Origin: CAYZPW01 sp964480475
GTDB lineage: Bacteria > B130-G9
DNA: 55,911 bases
Assembly (NCBI GenBank): GCA_964480475.1
Contig: CAYZPW010000006.1
Span: 1-55,911 of the forward strand
Reading direction: 5' to 3'
The translations under genes were made by a program, and so were the position numbers. Under the pieces are notes generated by a model. It ran no database searches. It had not been told where the DNA came from and saw only the letters and a program-made list of their open reading frames with translations. Shown piece by piece: positions 1-8,996 of the stretch (position 1 is its first letter; each line of letters starts with the position of its first letter).

Positions 1-1
1 T

Positions 2-2056
2 CAGAAAATACCCGTCATAATTGGTTTCCCCGCCTCGTGAGCAGAATCGTGGGTCGCTGTCGATGTTATCCGTTCCGGCGTAGCCCCCTTCAACATCGGA
101 GTATGTGACCGTTGCCGAAGCGCCCCGTATTTCGTCTGGTGAATTGCCCCACAGAATCGAATTGACCACACTGGGAGCCTGGCTCCCCCAGCAGTGTATT
201 GCCCCGCCACGGCCTGTTGAGGAGGCGACATTGTCAGCAATCGTGCAGTTTGAGATCGATGGATCACTATCATATTCAAGGTCTATTGCTCCACCAGCGT
301 TCGACTCATTTAAGGCTATGATGTTATTGAAGACCCTGGGTGAGCTGTTGTAGCAGGTTATTCCTCCTCCGCCATAGTCAGATGAGTTTTCTAGGATGGC
401 GTTCTCGGCGATACTGGCTGCGTCATTCTCAAAACACCTTATGCCGCCACCGGCGTGCGTGGCGAAATTCCCGCTTATCGTATTGTTTGATATGGTCGGA
501 GAGGTGTTCCGGCAGTAGTGAATCCCGCCACCGTTTACGTCGGCAGAGTTTGCCATAATCTCGTTGTTCTCAATGACGTATGATTCATCGTAATCGCTGT
601 GGATGCCTCCTCCACTATTGCTCGCTGAATTGCCCTCAATCCTGTTGTTCCGAACAACCGGAGAATCACTGTAATGGCCCGCGATCCCTCCACCGCATAC
701 AGCATTGTTATAGGCAATCGTGTTGTCCATCGTCATGGGACTGCTTGAACGAGAATACACTCCTCCGCCCCATGATGTCGCGAGGTTGTTGGTGACTTCA
801 TTTGCTGTAATGGTCGGGCCATCGTCCTTGTAGCTCGCTATTCCGCCACCGCATGAGGCGGTATTCCGCTTGATAGCATTACTCTCCACCGTTGCCGAGC
901 CATAGGCACAGTATATTCCTCCGCCCCAGGAGTCAGTGAGATTGTCCGTGATGTCATTCTCGCGGATCACCGGAGATCCTGCCTGGCAGAACACTCCACC
1001 GCCTCCCCCGTTGGTCGCCTCATTGTAGCTTATGGTATTAACCCCAATCACTGGAGAGCCATTGTAGCAGTAGATCCCGCCTCCTTGGCTGGAGGCCAAG
1101 TTGCCCTCGATTGTGTTGCCCTCGATAGATGGTGATGAATCTACACTGGCATATATCGCCCCTCCGTGGACATCAGCAGAGCAATTCGTGAATGTGTTGT
1201 TCTCGATTGTGGGTGAGCTGCTGTGGCATGCGACTCCCCCACCGCCATTTGCAGAATTGTCTGCAATCATGTTGTTGTCGATAATCGGCGAGCTGTAGAA
1301 GCAGCGTATACCTCCGCCTAGGTTATCTGCGATATTGCCAATGATTGAATTGCCCAAGATAGTGGGCAGGCCTCCATCTGAACAGGCAATACCACCACCC
1401 GTATGCACTGCATGATTATAGGCAATGGTGTTGTCACACACTACCGGAGAACTCCAGGCAGAGCAGATACCGCCAGCCACCCAATCCACGTCATTTTCGG
1501 TGATTTCATTGGCCTCGATTGTGGGCGAACTCTCCAAACAGAGGATCCCACCGGCAGTATATGCGGAGTTATTGGTGATTACGTTACTGACGATGCATGG
1601 GAAGCTATACCAACAGGCTATTCCGCCTCCCCACAGATCTTCGTCCGATGCGCCATTCGCGTTTCCGCCAGTTATAGTGAAACCCTGAATCGTCAGATTG
1701 CCAACTCCATGGCAGTAGAGGACATGATAGGCCGCGCCTTGTGCATCGAGGACCGTCGTGTCTCGGTCCTCGCCCGAGAGGGACACGCCGTCTATCATCG
1801 TCAAAGGGAACGCCTCGTTGTTGGTCGAAACGTCGTAGAGGCCGGCTGCGACGTAGATGGTGTCGCCGGCAACAAGACCGGAATCAGCCAAAGCATCTGT
1901 GATTCTCTTGTACGGGTCACCGGCCGTCCCGTCGTACGATGGGCCCGTAGCGCTATCGTCAACATAGACGTCAGCCGAAAAGGCGCCGGCCACCATGATC
2001 GCGAAGACCGTGATCACGGTGGCGAGCGCCAATGTCATCTCTCGTCGTGAGTACAT
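2..2056 (-). CDS. Secreted right-handed beta-helix repeat protein, 3' end cut by window edge
   Basis: The frame is open from an ATG at 2056 to the window edge (685 codons, no stop), so the C-terminus is missing. AGGAG lies 7 nt upstream of the ATG. Residues 1-28 form a Sec signal peptide ending near AFSA. The rest is a series of roughly 18 degenerate units of about 25-30 residues with the pattern SP-x-I-x-NNxI-x-x-N-x-A-x-x-GGGI-x-C, the hallmark of parallel beta-helix (NosD/pectate-lyase-like) proteins. A start segment 'DSATGPSYDGTAGDPYKRI' matches the usual N-terminal cap. Near the edge the motif NSILWGNSPDEI followed by YSDVEGG is typical of the choice-of-anchor Q family. It is probably exported to the cell surface. 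Substrate or ligand is unknown; no catalytic residues can be named. A shorter relative lies at 33876-35525. Confidence 0.85.
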   Translation of the reverse strand, partial: MYSRREMTLALATVITVFAIMVAGAFSADVYVDDSATGPSYDGTAGDPYKRITDALADSGLVAGDTIYVAAGLYDVSTNNEAFPLTMIDGVSLSGEDRDTTVLDAQGAAYHVLYCHGVGNLTIQGFTITGGNANGASDEDLWGGGIACWYSFPCIVSNVITNNSAYTAGGILCLESSPTIEANEITENDVDWVAGGICSAWSSPVVCDNTIAYNHAVHTGGGIACSDGGLPTILGNSIIGNIADNLGGGIRCFYSSPIIDNNMIADNSANGGGGVACHSSSPTIENNTFTNCSADVHGGAIYASVDSSPSIEGNTIEGNLASSQGGGIYCYNGSPVIGVNTISYNEATNGGGGGVFCQAGSPVIRENDITDNLTDSWGGGIYCAYGSATVESNAIKRNTASCGGGIASYKDDGPTITANEVTNNLATSWGGGVYSRSSSPMTMDNTIAYNNAVCGGGIAGHYSDSPVVRNNRIEGNSASNSGGGIHSDYDESYVIENNEIMANSADVNGGGIHYCRNTSPTISNNTISGNFATHAGGGIRCFENDAASIAENAILENSSDYGGGGITCYNSSPRVFNNIIALNESNAGGAIDLEYDSDPSISNCTIADNVASSTGRGGAIHCWGSQAPSVVNSILWGNSPDEIRGASATVTYSDVEGGYAGTDNIDSDPRFCSRGGETNYDGYFL

Positions 2057-2074
2057 CTCTCTTCTCCTAGTCTT

Positions 2075-2160
2075 TAGGGCGATTTGACGTTCCGTCGCGC
2101 TACCGCTTTGTGAATCGCCCCTACAATCCTAATCTGGGCAGGGCAAGCGCTGCCCCTACG
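2075..2160. repeat. Short inverted repeats of the GTAGGGGC/GCCCCTAC type
   Basis: TAGGGCGATT (2075-2084) is mirrored by AATCGCCCCTA (2113-2123). A second small hairpin, GGGCAG...CTGCCCCTAC, follows at about 2136-2159. These lie just upstream of the beta-helix gene and resemble the ends of the dispersed elements at 3657, 5948, 9478 and 40803. They are probably worn copies. Confidence 0.5.
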
Positions 2161-2387
2161 AATTAAAACGACAAACCGTCAAGCAAGGGGGAGTCTGCGG
2201 GTTGATTATCCGCTTCAGGAAAAGCTGATAGGCGACAGATGGAGCCTGCGCCCTATCGTCGTTTCCGACCCCGTTTGCGTATTTTCCGAACCCTTCATAT
2301 CAAAGCCCGCTGTGGTTGTCAAGTGATTTGATGCGAGGTCCGCGGGGTCGAGGAAGGAGGGGCGGCCGGCTTGTGAGTCGCACCCGA

Positions 2388-2578
2388 CGGGTGCTTTGGA
2401 GTGCGGCGGCTTGACGCCGCTTTGGCTCGCCGCGGCCTGACGCGGCACCGGCTCGTATCTATTAACGTACAGATCTCCGAATCGCCATCTGCAAGGTCGA
2501 AGCGGCAGTCTATCAGAAGGTGGTGCCAGGTCACCACCAACGAAAGCGGTGCCAGGTCACCGCACTCCAAAGCGCCCT
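2388..2578. mobile_element. MITE-like element with terminal inverted repeats
   Basis: A perfect 14-bp inverted pair, GCTTTGGAGTGCGG at 2393-2406 and its complement at 2560-2573, extends to 18 bp with one mismatch. Between the ends are two internal near-palindromes built on GTGCCAGGTCAC (2519-2538 and 2546-2562) and a GCGGC-rich hairpin (2403-2445). No open frame inside looks coding. A size near 180-190 bp and terminal inverted repeats fit a non-autonomous element, but no target duplication was identified. Confidence 0.5.
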
Positions 2579-2634
2579 GCTTCGCGCCTGACGGCCATCA
2601 GTCTGGTTTTTCGGGGGAGACCCCCGCCTCGCAT

Positions 2635-2663
2635 TTGACAAGGTTGGCGGCCACAAGTATCGT
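2635..2663 (+). promoter_or_regulatory. Sigma-70-like promoter for mtnP
   Basis: Consensus -35 TTGACA (2635-2640), a 17-nt spacer and -10 TATCGT (2658-2663, 4 of 6 matches). The predicted start is near 2670, giving a 75-nt leader before the MTA phosphorylase ATG. It directly follows a GGGGGAGACCCCC hairpin (about 2613-2626), an arrangement seen again before the radical SAM gene and rsmE. Confidence 0.6.
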
Positions 2664-2745
2664 TACCATCCCGTCTGCGCCTCGTCCGGGCGCGTTTTTT
2701 TGCAGGAGCTTGATGGAGCGAAATGGATTGAGTTTGGAGGGATAG

Positions 2746-3606
2746 ATGGCGAGAGCAACGGTTGGCGTGATTGGCGGGAGCGGGCTTTACAGGATGGAGG
2801 GCCTGACGGACGTCGAGCGGGTCTCGGTGAACACGCCTTTCGGCAATCCTTCTGACGAGCTCGTCTTGGGCACGCTGGCCGGCGTGAAGGTCGCTTTTCT
2901 GCCGAGGCACGGCGTCGGGCACAGGATAATGCCGACCGAGATCAACTTCCGCGCGAACATCTACGCCTTGAAGAGCCTCGGCGTTAACGCGGTCATCGGC
3001 GTTACGGCCACAGGCAGCCTGAAAGAGGAGATCAGGCCGCTCGATTTCGTCATCATCGACCAGCTGTTCGACCGGACGTTCCGCCGCGTGGGGACCTTCT
3101 TCGGGGACGGCATCGTGGCTCACACCTCCATGGCGGAGCCTTTTTGCCCGAACCTTCGCAACCTTCTGGTTGACGCCTGCAAGCGCATCGACGTCCGCGT
3201 TCACGACGGCGGGACCTACGTCTGCATCGAGGGCCCGCAGTTCTCGACGCGAGCGGAGTCTGAGGCGTTTCGTCAGCTTGGCTTCGACGTGATTGGTATG
3301 ACGAACGTGCAGGAGGCGCGGCTGGCTCGTGAGGCCGAGATGTGTTACGCGACGATTGCGTGTGTTACAGACTACGATGTGTGGCGGGAGGCGAGCGAGG
3401 ACGTAACGATTCAGGAGGTCATCGCAAACCTTCAGAAGAATGTGGGCAACGCGATGGCCGTGATCAGGGACGTGGTCCCGAGGATTGACGAGGCGCGGCG
3501 ATGTGTGTGTCGTGAGGCGCTGAAATACGCGATCATAACAGGCCGCGAGCACATATCGGACGACATCCGGAGGCGGCTCGGCCTTTTGATTGATAAATAT
3601 ATGTAG
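2746..3606 (+). CDS. mtnP: S-methyl-5'-thioadenosine phosphorylase
   Basis: A cytoplasmic purine-nucleoside phosphorylase-family enzyme that splits 5'-methylthioadenosine with phosphate into adenine and methylthioribose-1-phosphate (methionine salvage and purine recycling). 286 residues is the normal family length. Visible family motifs in order are the phosphate-binding GGSGLY (10-15), FLPRHG (about 51-56), the central GVTATGSL, EGPQFSTRAES (about 161-171), GMTNVQEA (near 185; the family more often has GMTNxPEA) and CVTDYDVW, where the acidic residue selects 6-aminopurine. GGAGGG lies 4-5 nt before the ATG. A PfkB-type kinase follows on the same strand, 193 bp away, across a dispersed repeat. 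Inosine or guanosine phosphorylase activity is the alternative, but the TDYDVW region favours MTA. Confidence 0.9.
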   Translation: MARATVGVIGGSGLYRMEGLTDVERVSVNTPFGNPSDELVLGTLAGVKVAFLPRHGVGHRIMPTEINFRANIYALKSLGVNAVIGVTATGSLKEEIRPLDFVIIDQLFDRTFRRVGTFFGDGIVAHTSMAEPFCPNLRNLLVDACKRIDVRVHDGGTYVCIEGPQFSTRAESEAFRQLGFDVIGMTNVQEARLAREAEMCYATIACVTDYDVWREASEDVTIQEVIANLQKNVGNAMAVIRDVVPRIDEARRCVCREALKYAIITGREHISDDIRRRLGLLIDKYM

Positions 3607-3767
3607 GGGAGTTTCCCCAAGGGGGAAAGGGGAGAAAAGGAAAAAGGGAATCCGTGGTAGGGGCGAGGTCTGAAGACCCGCCCGTTCCAATCGATTGCCA
3701 TATCGAGGATGCCGCATTCCGTTGGATTGATACAGGGCATTGGGCAGGCACGGTGACCTGCCCCTAC
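3606..3767. repeat. Composite intergenic repeat, copy A (polypurine hairpin plus GTAGGGGC element)
   Basis: Two parts lie side by side. At 3606-3650 is GAGTTTCCCC-AA-GGGGGAAA followed by a purine tract GGGGAGAAAAGGAAAAAGGG. At 3657-3767 is a unit of about 110 bp starting GTAGGGGCGAGGTCT and ending GACCTGCCCCTAC. The reverse complement of the second part aligns along most of its length with 40803-40918 (shared blocks: ATCAATCCAAC, ACGGGCGGGTCT, GCCCCTAC). The same pair of parts recurs at 5948-6137 and 40803-40990. Non-coding. Confidence 0.75.
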
Positions 3768-3798
3768 ACATCAACACAACATTGTTAGGGAGGTTGTC

Positions 3799-4719
3799 TT
3801 GGCGATAACAGTGGTTGGTTCAGTTGCGTTCGACGCGGTTGAGACCCGCGTGGCTAAGCGCGAAGAGCAGCTCGGCGGGTCAGCGACTTTTTTCTCGATA
3901 GCGGCGTCGAAGTTCACGGATGTCAACCTCGTCGCGGTGGTCGGCGAGGATTTTGACCAGGAATACATCGATTTCCTGGGCAAGTACAGCGACCTGTCGG
4001 GTCTGGTGGTTGAGCCCGGCGAGACGTTCCGCTGGGCTGGCAAGTATTCGGACGACATGAACGCTCGGGAGACGCTTGCGACGCATTTGAACGTCTTCGC
4101 CGATTTCTCGCCGAAGATTCCGGACAAATACCGCGCGTGCGAGACAGTTTTTTTGGCGAATATCGACCCAGACCTTCAGGGCGACGTGCTTAGGTCTTTG
4201 GGCCCCGGCAAACGGCTCGTGGGCCTGGACACGATGAACCTCTGGATAAACATCAAGATGGAATCGCTCGTGAACGCGCTGAAGCAGGTCGATATTCTAA
4301 CGATAAACGAGGACGAGCTGCGGCAGCTCTGCGACGAGCCGAACGTTTGGGCCGCCGGGCCGAAGTGCCTCGAGTTGGGCCCCACGATTGTCGTCTGCAA
4401 GCGCGGAGAGTATGGCTCGGTCCTTTTCACGAAGGCCGCGACATTCGCGCTCCCAGCGTTTGGGACCCACGACGTAGTTGATCCGACCGGTGCGGGCGAT
4501 TCGTTCGCTGGGGCCTTCTTCGGCTATCTCGACAAGCAGGATGACTGGCGCGCGAACGAGGCGCTAAAGAATGCTCTGGTGCTCGGGACTGTTTTGGCGT
4601 CGTTCACGGTCGAGGCGTTCGGTGTTGATGGGCTTGTGCAGGCGGACAAGACGGCGATGCACTCCCGCCGGGAGGGGCTTTCGCGCTTGTGTGATTTTGC
4701 GTTTGACTTCGATTTCTGA
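3799..4719 (+). CDS. PfkB-family carbohydrate/nucleoside kinase
   Basis: An ATP-dependent kinase of the ribokinase superfamily. The start is TTG at 3799, with AGGGAGG 5 nt upstream; no better ATG exists. 306 residues is typical. The N-terminal GSVAFDAVET and the GGSATFFSIAA segment form the substrate-binding sheet. The C-terminal signature DPTGAGDSFAGAF (near 235-247) holds the anion hole and the catalytic aspartate of the GAGD motif. The substrate cannot be read from sequence; ribose, adenosine or another sugar/nucleoside are all possible. Its position after mtnP suggests nucleoside or methylthioribose salvage (inference). Confidence 0.85.
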   Translation: MAITVVGSVAFDAVETRVAKREEQLGGSATFFSIAASKFTDVNLVAVVGEDFDQEYIDFLGKYSDLSGLVVEPGETFRWAGKYSDDMNARETLATHLNVFADFSPKIPDKYRACETVFLANIDPDLQGDVLRSLGPGKRLVGLDTMNLWINIKMESLVNALKQVDILTINEDELRQLCDEPNVWAAGPKCLELGPTIVVCKRGEYGSVLFTKAATFALPAFGTHDVVDPTGAGDSFAGAFFGYLDKQDDWRANEALKNALVLGTVLASFTVEAFGVDGLVQADKTAMHSRREGLSRLCDFAFDFDF

Positions 4720-4799
4720 GTATTGCTATACTGCAAACTGTAGTATTGTATTGAGAGCAAGGTTTGGTTAATCGCCTCTTGAGGCAAGGAGGATAAGAC

Positions 4800-5912
4800 T
4801 TGGTTACGCTTCCTCAGCTTTTGACACAAATGGTCGAAAAGGGGTCCACGGACCTCCATCTAACCGGTGGAACTGCGCCTCAGATACGCATTGATGGTCT
4901 GCTTCAGCCAATGGATTACCCCGTCATGACGACAAAGGACACCAAGCGGCTGTCCTATTCGGTGCTTACCGATGCGCAGAAGCACCGGTTTGAGGAGGAT
5001 AAGGAGCTTGACCTTTCGTTCGGCGTAAAGGGTCTCTCAAGGTTTAGGGGCAACTTGTTCCTTCAAAAAGGGGGTGTGGCGGCTGCATTCAGGACAATCC
5101 CCTGGGAAATACTTGGCTTTGCGGAGCTGGGCTTACCGAAGGTCGTCGAGAAGTTTCCAAATGTCCCTAAAGGGTTGATTCTGTGCACGGGGCCGACTGG
5201 CAGCGGCAAGAGCACGACGCTGGCTTCGATCATCAACAAGATCAACGAGGAGAAGCACCTGCACGTCGTCACCGTCGAGGACCCGATTGAGTATTTGCAC
5301 AAACACAAGAACTGCATCGTCAATCAGCGCGAAATCGGCGCGGACACGATGAGCTTCCACAACGCGCTCAAATACGTGCTCAGGCAGGACCCCGACGTTA
5401 TCCTGATCGGTGAGATGAGGGATATCGAGACGATTGCTGCGGCCCTTATCATCTCAGAAACGGGTCACCTTACGTTTGCGACGCTGCACACCAACTCCGC
5501 GGCCCAGACAATCAACCGCGTCATAGACGTGTTTCCGCCGCATCAGCAGCCGCAGGTTCGGACGCAGCTGTCCTTTGTCTTGCAGGGGGTTATCGTTCAG
5601 GCGCTTTTGCCGAACATGAGCGGCCGGGGACGCTGCCTTGCTAGCGAGGTCATGATCCCAACGCCCGCAATCCGCAACCTCATCCGTGAGGACAAGATAC
5701 ACCAGATCTATTCCGTCATGCAGACCGGTCAGGAGCTGCACGGGATGCAGACGCTGAACCAGTCGTTGTTCAGGCTTTATCAGAGTAGAACGATCTCTCT
5801 TCAGACTGCGATGTCTGCCTCATTGAGGCCCGAAGAGCTCCAGCAGATGATCGCGATAGGGACAGAGAGAGCAGCCACCGAGACTGTGCCTATGGCGAGG
5901 CGGCGCCGCTAG
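4800..5912 (+). CDS. pilT: Type IV pilus retraction ATPase PilT
   Basis: A hexameric AAA-like ATPase at the inner membrane that pulls pilin subunits out of the fibre (twitching, DNA uptake, retraction). The start is TTG at 4800, with AAGGAGG 7 nt upstream. An N-terminal PAS-like domain (1-100, DLHLTGG...P.IRIDG) precedes the RecA-like core: Walker A GPTGSGKSTT (about 130-139), an Asp box around EDPIEYLH, Walker B with GEMRDIET (near 202-209) and a His box TLHTNSAAQTI (near 228). 370 residues is standard. No pilB, pilC or pilA lies in the window, so its pilus is encoded elsewhere; the type II system further right has its own assembly ATPase. A role in retracting that pseudopilus is possible but only inferred. 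Confidence 0.93.
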   Translation: MVTLPQLLTQMVEKGSTDLHLTGGTAPQIRIDGLLQPMDYPVMTTKDTKRLSYSVLTDAQKHRFEEDKELDLSFGVKGLSRFRGNLFLQKGGVAAAFRTIPWEILGFAELGLPKVVEKFPNVPKGLILCTGPTGSGKSTTLASIINKINEEKHLHVVTVEDPIEYLHKHKNCIVNQREIGADTMSFHNALKYVLRQDPDVILIGEMRDIETIAAALIISETGHLTFATLHTNSAAQTINRVIDVFPPHQQPQVRTQLSFVLQGVIVQALLPNMSGRGRCLASEVMIPTPAIRNLIREDKIHQIYSVMQTGQELHGMQTLNQSLFRLYQSRTISLQTAMSASLRPEELQQMIAIGTERAATETVPMARRRR

Positions 5913-5947
5913 CAGGCCCTCGGCCACTAACACGAATTGATGACAGC

Positions 5948-6137
5948 GTAGGGGCGAACCTCCGAGTTCGCACTATGTTCATCAGTCAGATAGGGCAGGC
6001 GCGGCCCCTGGGCCTGGGCCGACGTGCGAACCGCAAACCACAGCGGGCGGGTCTGAGACGCCGCCTCTACATGGATTTCCTTTTGACGTTTTCTCCTCTT
6101 CCCCTTTTTCCCCGTTTCCGTTTACGGAAACTCCTTC
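5948..6137. repeat. Composite intergenic repeat, copy B, overlapping the 3' end of the M1 peptidase gene
   Basis: 5948-6070 runs from GTAGGGGCGAAC to GGGCGGGTCTGAGACGCCGCCTCTAC. 6071-6137 is a pyrimidine tract (TTTTCTCCTCTTCCCC) ending in the hairpin GTTTCC-GTTTAC-GGAAAC and CTCC. It has the same two-part structure as copies A and C. The hairpin supplies the last codons (EFP-stop) of the minus-strand peptidase gene, so the element reached or created the stop. Confidence 0.7.
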
Positions 6138-8821
6138 GCCTTCACCTGTTTGACTTCGCACAGGACGCTGTTGAACGCGTCGAGCTCGACTTTCTTAGGC
6201 TTTGACGGGACGGTCAGGACGAACTCGTGCTCCTTTTCGTGCACAAGCCTCTTCGAGACGTAGCGATTGCCGTCCTTTGTCCAGACCCATATCGGAAGCG
6301 GCATCTTGAAGAGCTTTTTGCCGACCTGCCTGATCTTGCAGGTTACTTCCCAGGCGCCGCCTTTGGCCTTCTTCCTACTCCAGGAATACTCGTATTCGGG
6401 GTAGCCAGTGCTGTATATCCACTGGTTGAAGAACCAGCCAAGCGATGGCTCGCCGCCGAGCTCGATAAGTCGCTCTCGGCCAAGCGCCAGCTCGCAGACC
6501 TCCTGAAAGTCGGACGTGGTCGCTTGCTTCCACTTGAATTGCTCGACGAACGTGCGGAGTATCCGGATGATCGCCTCGTCGCCGATCATCATCCGCAGCA
6601 TGTGCATCACGTAGGCGCCCTTGTGATACGTCAGCTCAAAGTAACCCTTTCCCAGTCGATAACCGCCGAGGCATATCGCGCCCTTCTCGTCGAGTCGCTT
6701 GGCGTTGTAGGCCCAGTCCTTCAGCCGCTTCTCGACGGAATCATTGTCCCTAGCGGACTGAAGATACATAAGGGTGGACATCTCAGCGAAGCCCTCCGAG
6801 AGCCACTGGTCCGCCGGCGAGAACCAGCCCACGATATTGCCCCACCACTGGTGCGAGACCTCGTGGCAGTAAAGGCCCGCTTGCCAATCGCCAACGGCGA
6901 CCAGGTTGCCGAGTTCGGTTGTTGACGAGAACCCGGTCAGGGTGAGTAGTGTGGCGAAGCCCCGTCCGTGGCCCCAGTTGACGGGGCAAATCGAGATCTT
7001 AGAATAAGGATAGGGACCAAACAACTTCCCATAGAATCCCAGACTGCTCTCTATTTCCGGCAGGACGGATTTCCTGGCTGCGGCACCGTTCTCAGCGAAG
7101 ATCCAAAAACGAGTGCTGCCGACATCGAAGTCGAATGCCCTCATATCACCAGCAACGAATCCTGGAAACCTGGTGCAATGGCCGCCCACCCAGCTTTTGG
7201 TCCGGTATCCATCGGAGACAATCTCCCTGACGATCTCTCCGACGCCAGCGACCACGAACCTCTCCGGAACCGTGACGGTCAGGCCAAAGTCGGTGCAGTC
7301 AAGGTATCCGGTGTCAGGTAGCCATCCATCGAAGCAGACGGCAGTATGGCACAACTTAAAACCGAAATACCTCTTCGCCCAGTCTGGAACGTCTCGCTCG
7401 CGAAACTCGATCCCCTCAGCGTATAACACATTCATTGTGCCCGCTGGGGAATCGACGGGGTCCACCGGAATCAGCAGCTGCCAGCCCATGTCAAAGAACA
7501 GGATGTCGTTTCCCCCGGGGTCTGTCAGGGCGGTCGGGTCGAGTGCCCAGAAGTCAAATATGGCGACTTTAGCATTCGGCTTGAGCGTCTCGTATTCAAA
7601 GACGATCTCGAACTTGCCCTTTTTTACCTTGTCGAGAATACCCTTTTCGAATTTGACGTCCGCCGACCAGGACACAGTCTTGACGCTGTCCTTGCTCTCG
7701 TGCTGAAGCTGATGCAGAGTCTTCTCGTTGCGCTGGCCCGATTCATCGTATTCACAGATTGTCTTGAACCACTTGTATTTGCGTTTCGACATCTGTTGCT
7801 TCGAGCGCTTGCACAATGAGATTTCCCTAACGGCCGAGAGGTCGAACGTATATGACAGCAAATCGTGCTTGAACGTGTCGAACTCGAAATAGAAGAAATC
7901 GGAGCTGCTTGGTAGCCGGCAGATCGGCCGCTTCGCCCCGCCGAACGCAAGGTCCTTTCGCGTCATTGCGGGCAAGAGCCGCTCGAAGAACGCCTCCCGC
8001 GCATCCTTCTGAAGATCCCGGGCCTCAACCGGCCTGGAATCGAGCTTGTCCAGAAACGCTCTCATCCAATCCGGATGCCCCCAGACGATGGCGTTGCCGA
8101 ATCCGCAGCTGTCCAATTTGTCGGTTTCCAGATGATGCTTAAACTGCTGCGTCTCTCTATCTGAATCGGTTACATCTGATGCCAGCTGGGTGGGCGGCTC
8201 ATACCAAAGCTCGCCCTTTCCAACAACGAACGCGGCAAAGGGCTTATCATCAGCCTCAACCACCAGCAGCTTCCCGGCGGGCACCGAGAAACGCACGCGG
8301 TCGTGCTCGAACTGCATGTTCTCGAACTCAAATATGCTTCTTGGGAAGGCTTTTGACTCGTGAATCTCCTTCTCCTGAAAGGGGATGTAGAAGTCGTCAA
8401 ACGTCTGAATCACGTCCTTCGACTTGGCGATGTAGCCGCTATCCCTTCTCTCCCAATGCACCCGCCAGTTCTCGACCTTGAAGCGCTCTCCCACTTTCTT
8501 GGTCCCGACGAATATCGTGCTCGTTATTGAGGCGCCGTCGGTCCGTATCTTCGGTTCATCGCCAATCTTGATGGTCCGGGCATAGTATGACGTGAAGTCG
8601 GGCGGCTCTTTCTTGTCATCGAGCTTGTGCTTGTCCGCATCCCAAGGGAACTCGATGCTCTCCGGGCCGTCCTGCTTCACTATGTCACGAAGGTGTTTTA
8701 TCGCCTTTACCAGGCGCTTATCGTGTTCCTTCTCCTCGGCGCCTCGCCCGAGAGCAGGCAGCACAAGGAGCACAGCAAGTAGAAAAACGAGCAGCACCGC
8801 CAATCTGTTCTCTTTCAGCAT
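6122..8821 (-). CDS. Secreted M1-family (gluzincin) zinc metallopeptidase
   Basis: An exported peptidase, probably cutting peptides outside the cytoplasm. The ATG at 8821 has AGGAGG about 8 nt upstream. Residues 1-27 are a Sec signal peptide (LAVLLVFLLAVLLVLPALG). The first 450 or so residues are divergent beta-rich sequence. The catalytic part carries the zinc site CHEVSHQWWG (HExxH near residue 652) followed by WLSEGFAEMS, whose Glu is the third ligand, as in aminopeptidase N/LTA4 hydrolase. The Tyr of TYHKGAYVMHMLR probably stabilises the transition state. The usual GAMEN exopeptidase motif is replaced by something like GHGRGFATL, so aminopeptidase activity is not assured. The C-terminus is a beta-sandwich-like tail. 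899 residues is large for M1 but seen in secreted members. Confidence 0.85.
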   Translation of the reverse strand: MLKENRLAVLLVFLLAVLLVLPALGRGAEEKEHDKRLVKAIKHLRDIVKQDGPESIEFPWDADKHKLDDKKEPPDFTSYYARTIKIGDEPKIRTDGASITSTIFVGTKKVGERFKVENWRVHWERRDSGYIAKSKDVIQTFDDFYIPFQEKEIHESKAFPRSIFEFENMQFEHDRVRFSVPAGKLLVVEADDKPFAAFVVGKGELWYEPPTQLASDVTDSDRETQQFKHHLETDKLDSCGFGNAIVWGHPDWMRAFLDKLDSRPVEARDLQKDAREAFFERLLPAMTRKDLAFGGAKRPICRLPSSSDFFYFEFDTFKHDLLSYTFDLSAVREISLCKRSKQQMSKRKYKWFKTICEYDESGQRNEKTLHQLQHESKDSVKTVSWSADVKFEKGILDKVKKGKFEIVFEYETLKPNAKVAIFDFWALDPTALTDPGGNDILFFDMGWQLLIPVDPVDSPAGTMNVLYAEGIEFRERDVPDWAKRYFGFKLCHTAVCFDGWLPDTGYLDCTDFGLTVTVPERFVVAGVGEIVREIVSDGYRTKSWVGGHCTRFPGFVAGDMRAFDFDVGSTRFWIFAENGAAARKSVLPEIESSLGFYGKLFGPYPYSKISICPVNWGHGRGFATLLTLTGFSSTTELGNLVAVGDWQAGLYCHEVSHQWWGNIVGWFSPADQWLSEGFAEMSTLMYLQSARDNDSVEKRLKDWAYNAKRLDEKGAICLGGYRLGKGYFELTYHKGAYVMHMLRMMIGDEAIIRILRTFVEQFKWKQATTSDFQEVCELALGRERLIELGGEPSLGWFFNQWIYSTGYPEYEYSWSRKKAKGGAWEVTCKIRQVGKKLFKMPLPIWVWTKDGNRYVSKRLVHEKEHEFVLTVPSKPKKVELDAFNSVLCEVKQVKAKEFP

Positions 8822-8996
8822 TCAACCCGCCTCCTGTAATCGAAATGGGAAATCCAAGCACACCACTCCAGCGCCAATTCTGCCCGATCCGACGTCGCGT
8901 TTCAAATGAAATGAAAAGAGGAGTAGGAGAAGGGGGACCATGACCGGAATGCCTGGGTGGGTGCGACTGTATCTGAGGGGATGACCGTAAGCTCGA

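Noticed and set aside
1403..2050. 215-codon plus-strand frame
   Set aside because: Antisense shadow of the beta-helix gene, which has a signal peptide, a good ribosome site and repeats.
2557..3777. 406-codon minus-strand frame opposite mtnP
   Set aside because: No family motifs; Arg/His/Asp-rich composition typical of an antisense frame in GC-rich DNA. mtnP on the plus strand is unmistakable.
4725..4745. Terminator after the PfkB gene (TACTGCA-aac-TGTAGTA)
   Set aside because: Stem is AT-rich with a mismatch and no T-run follows.
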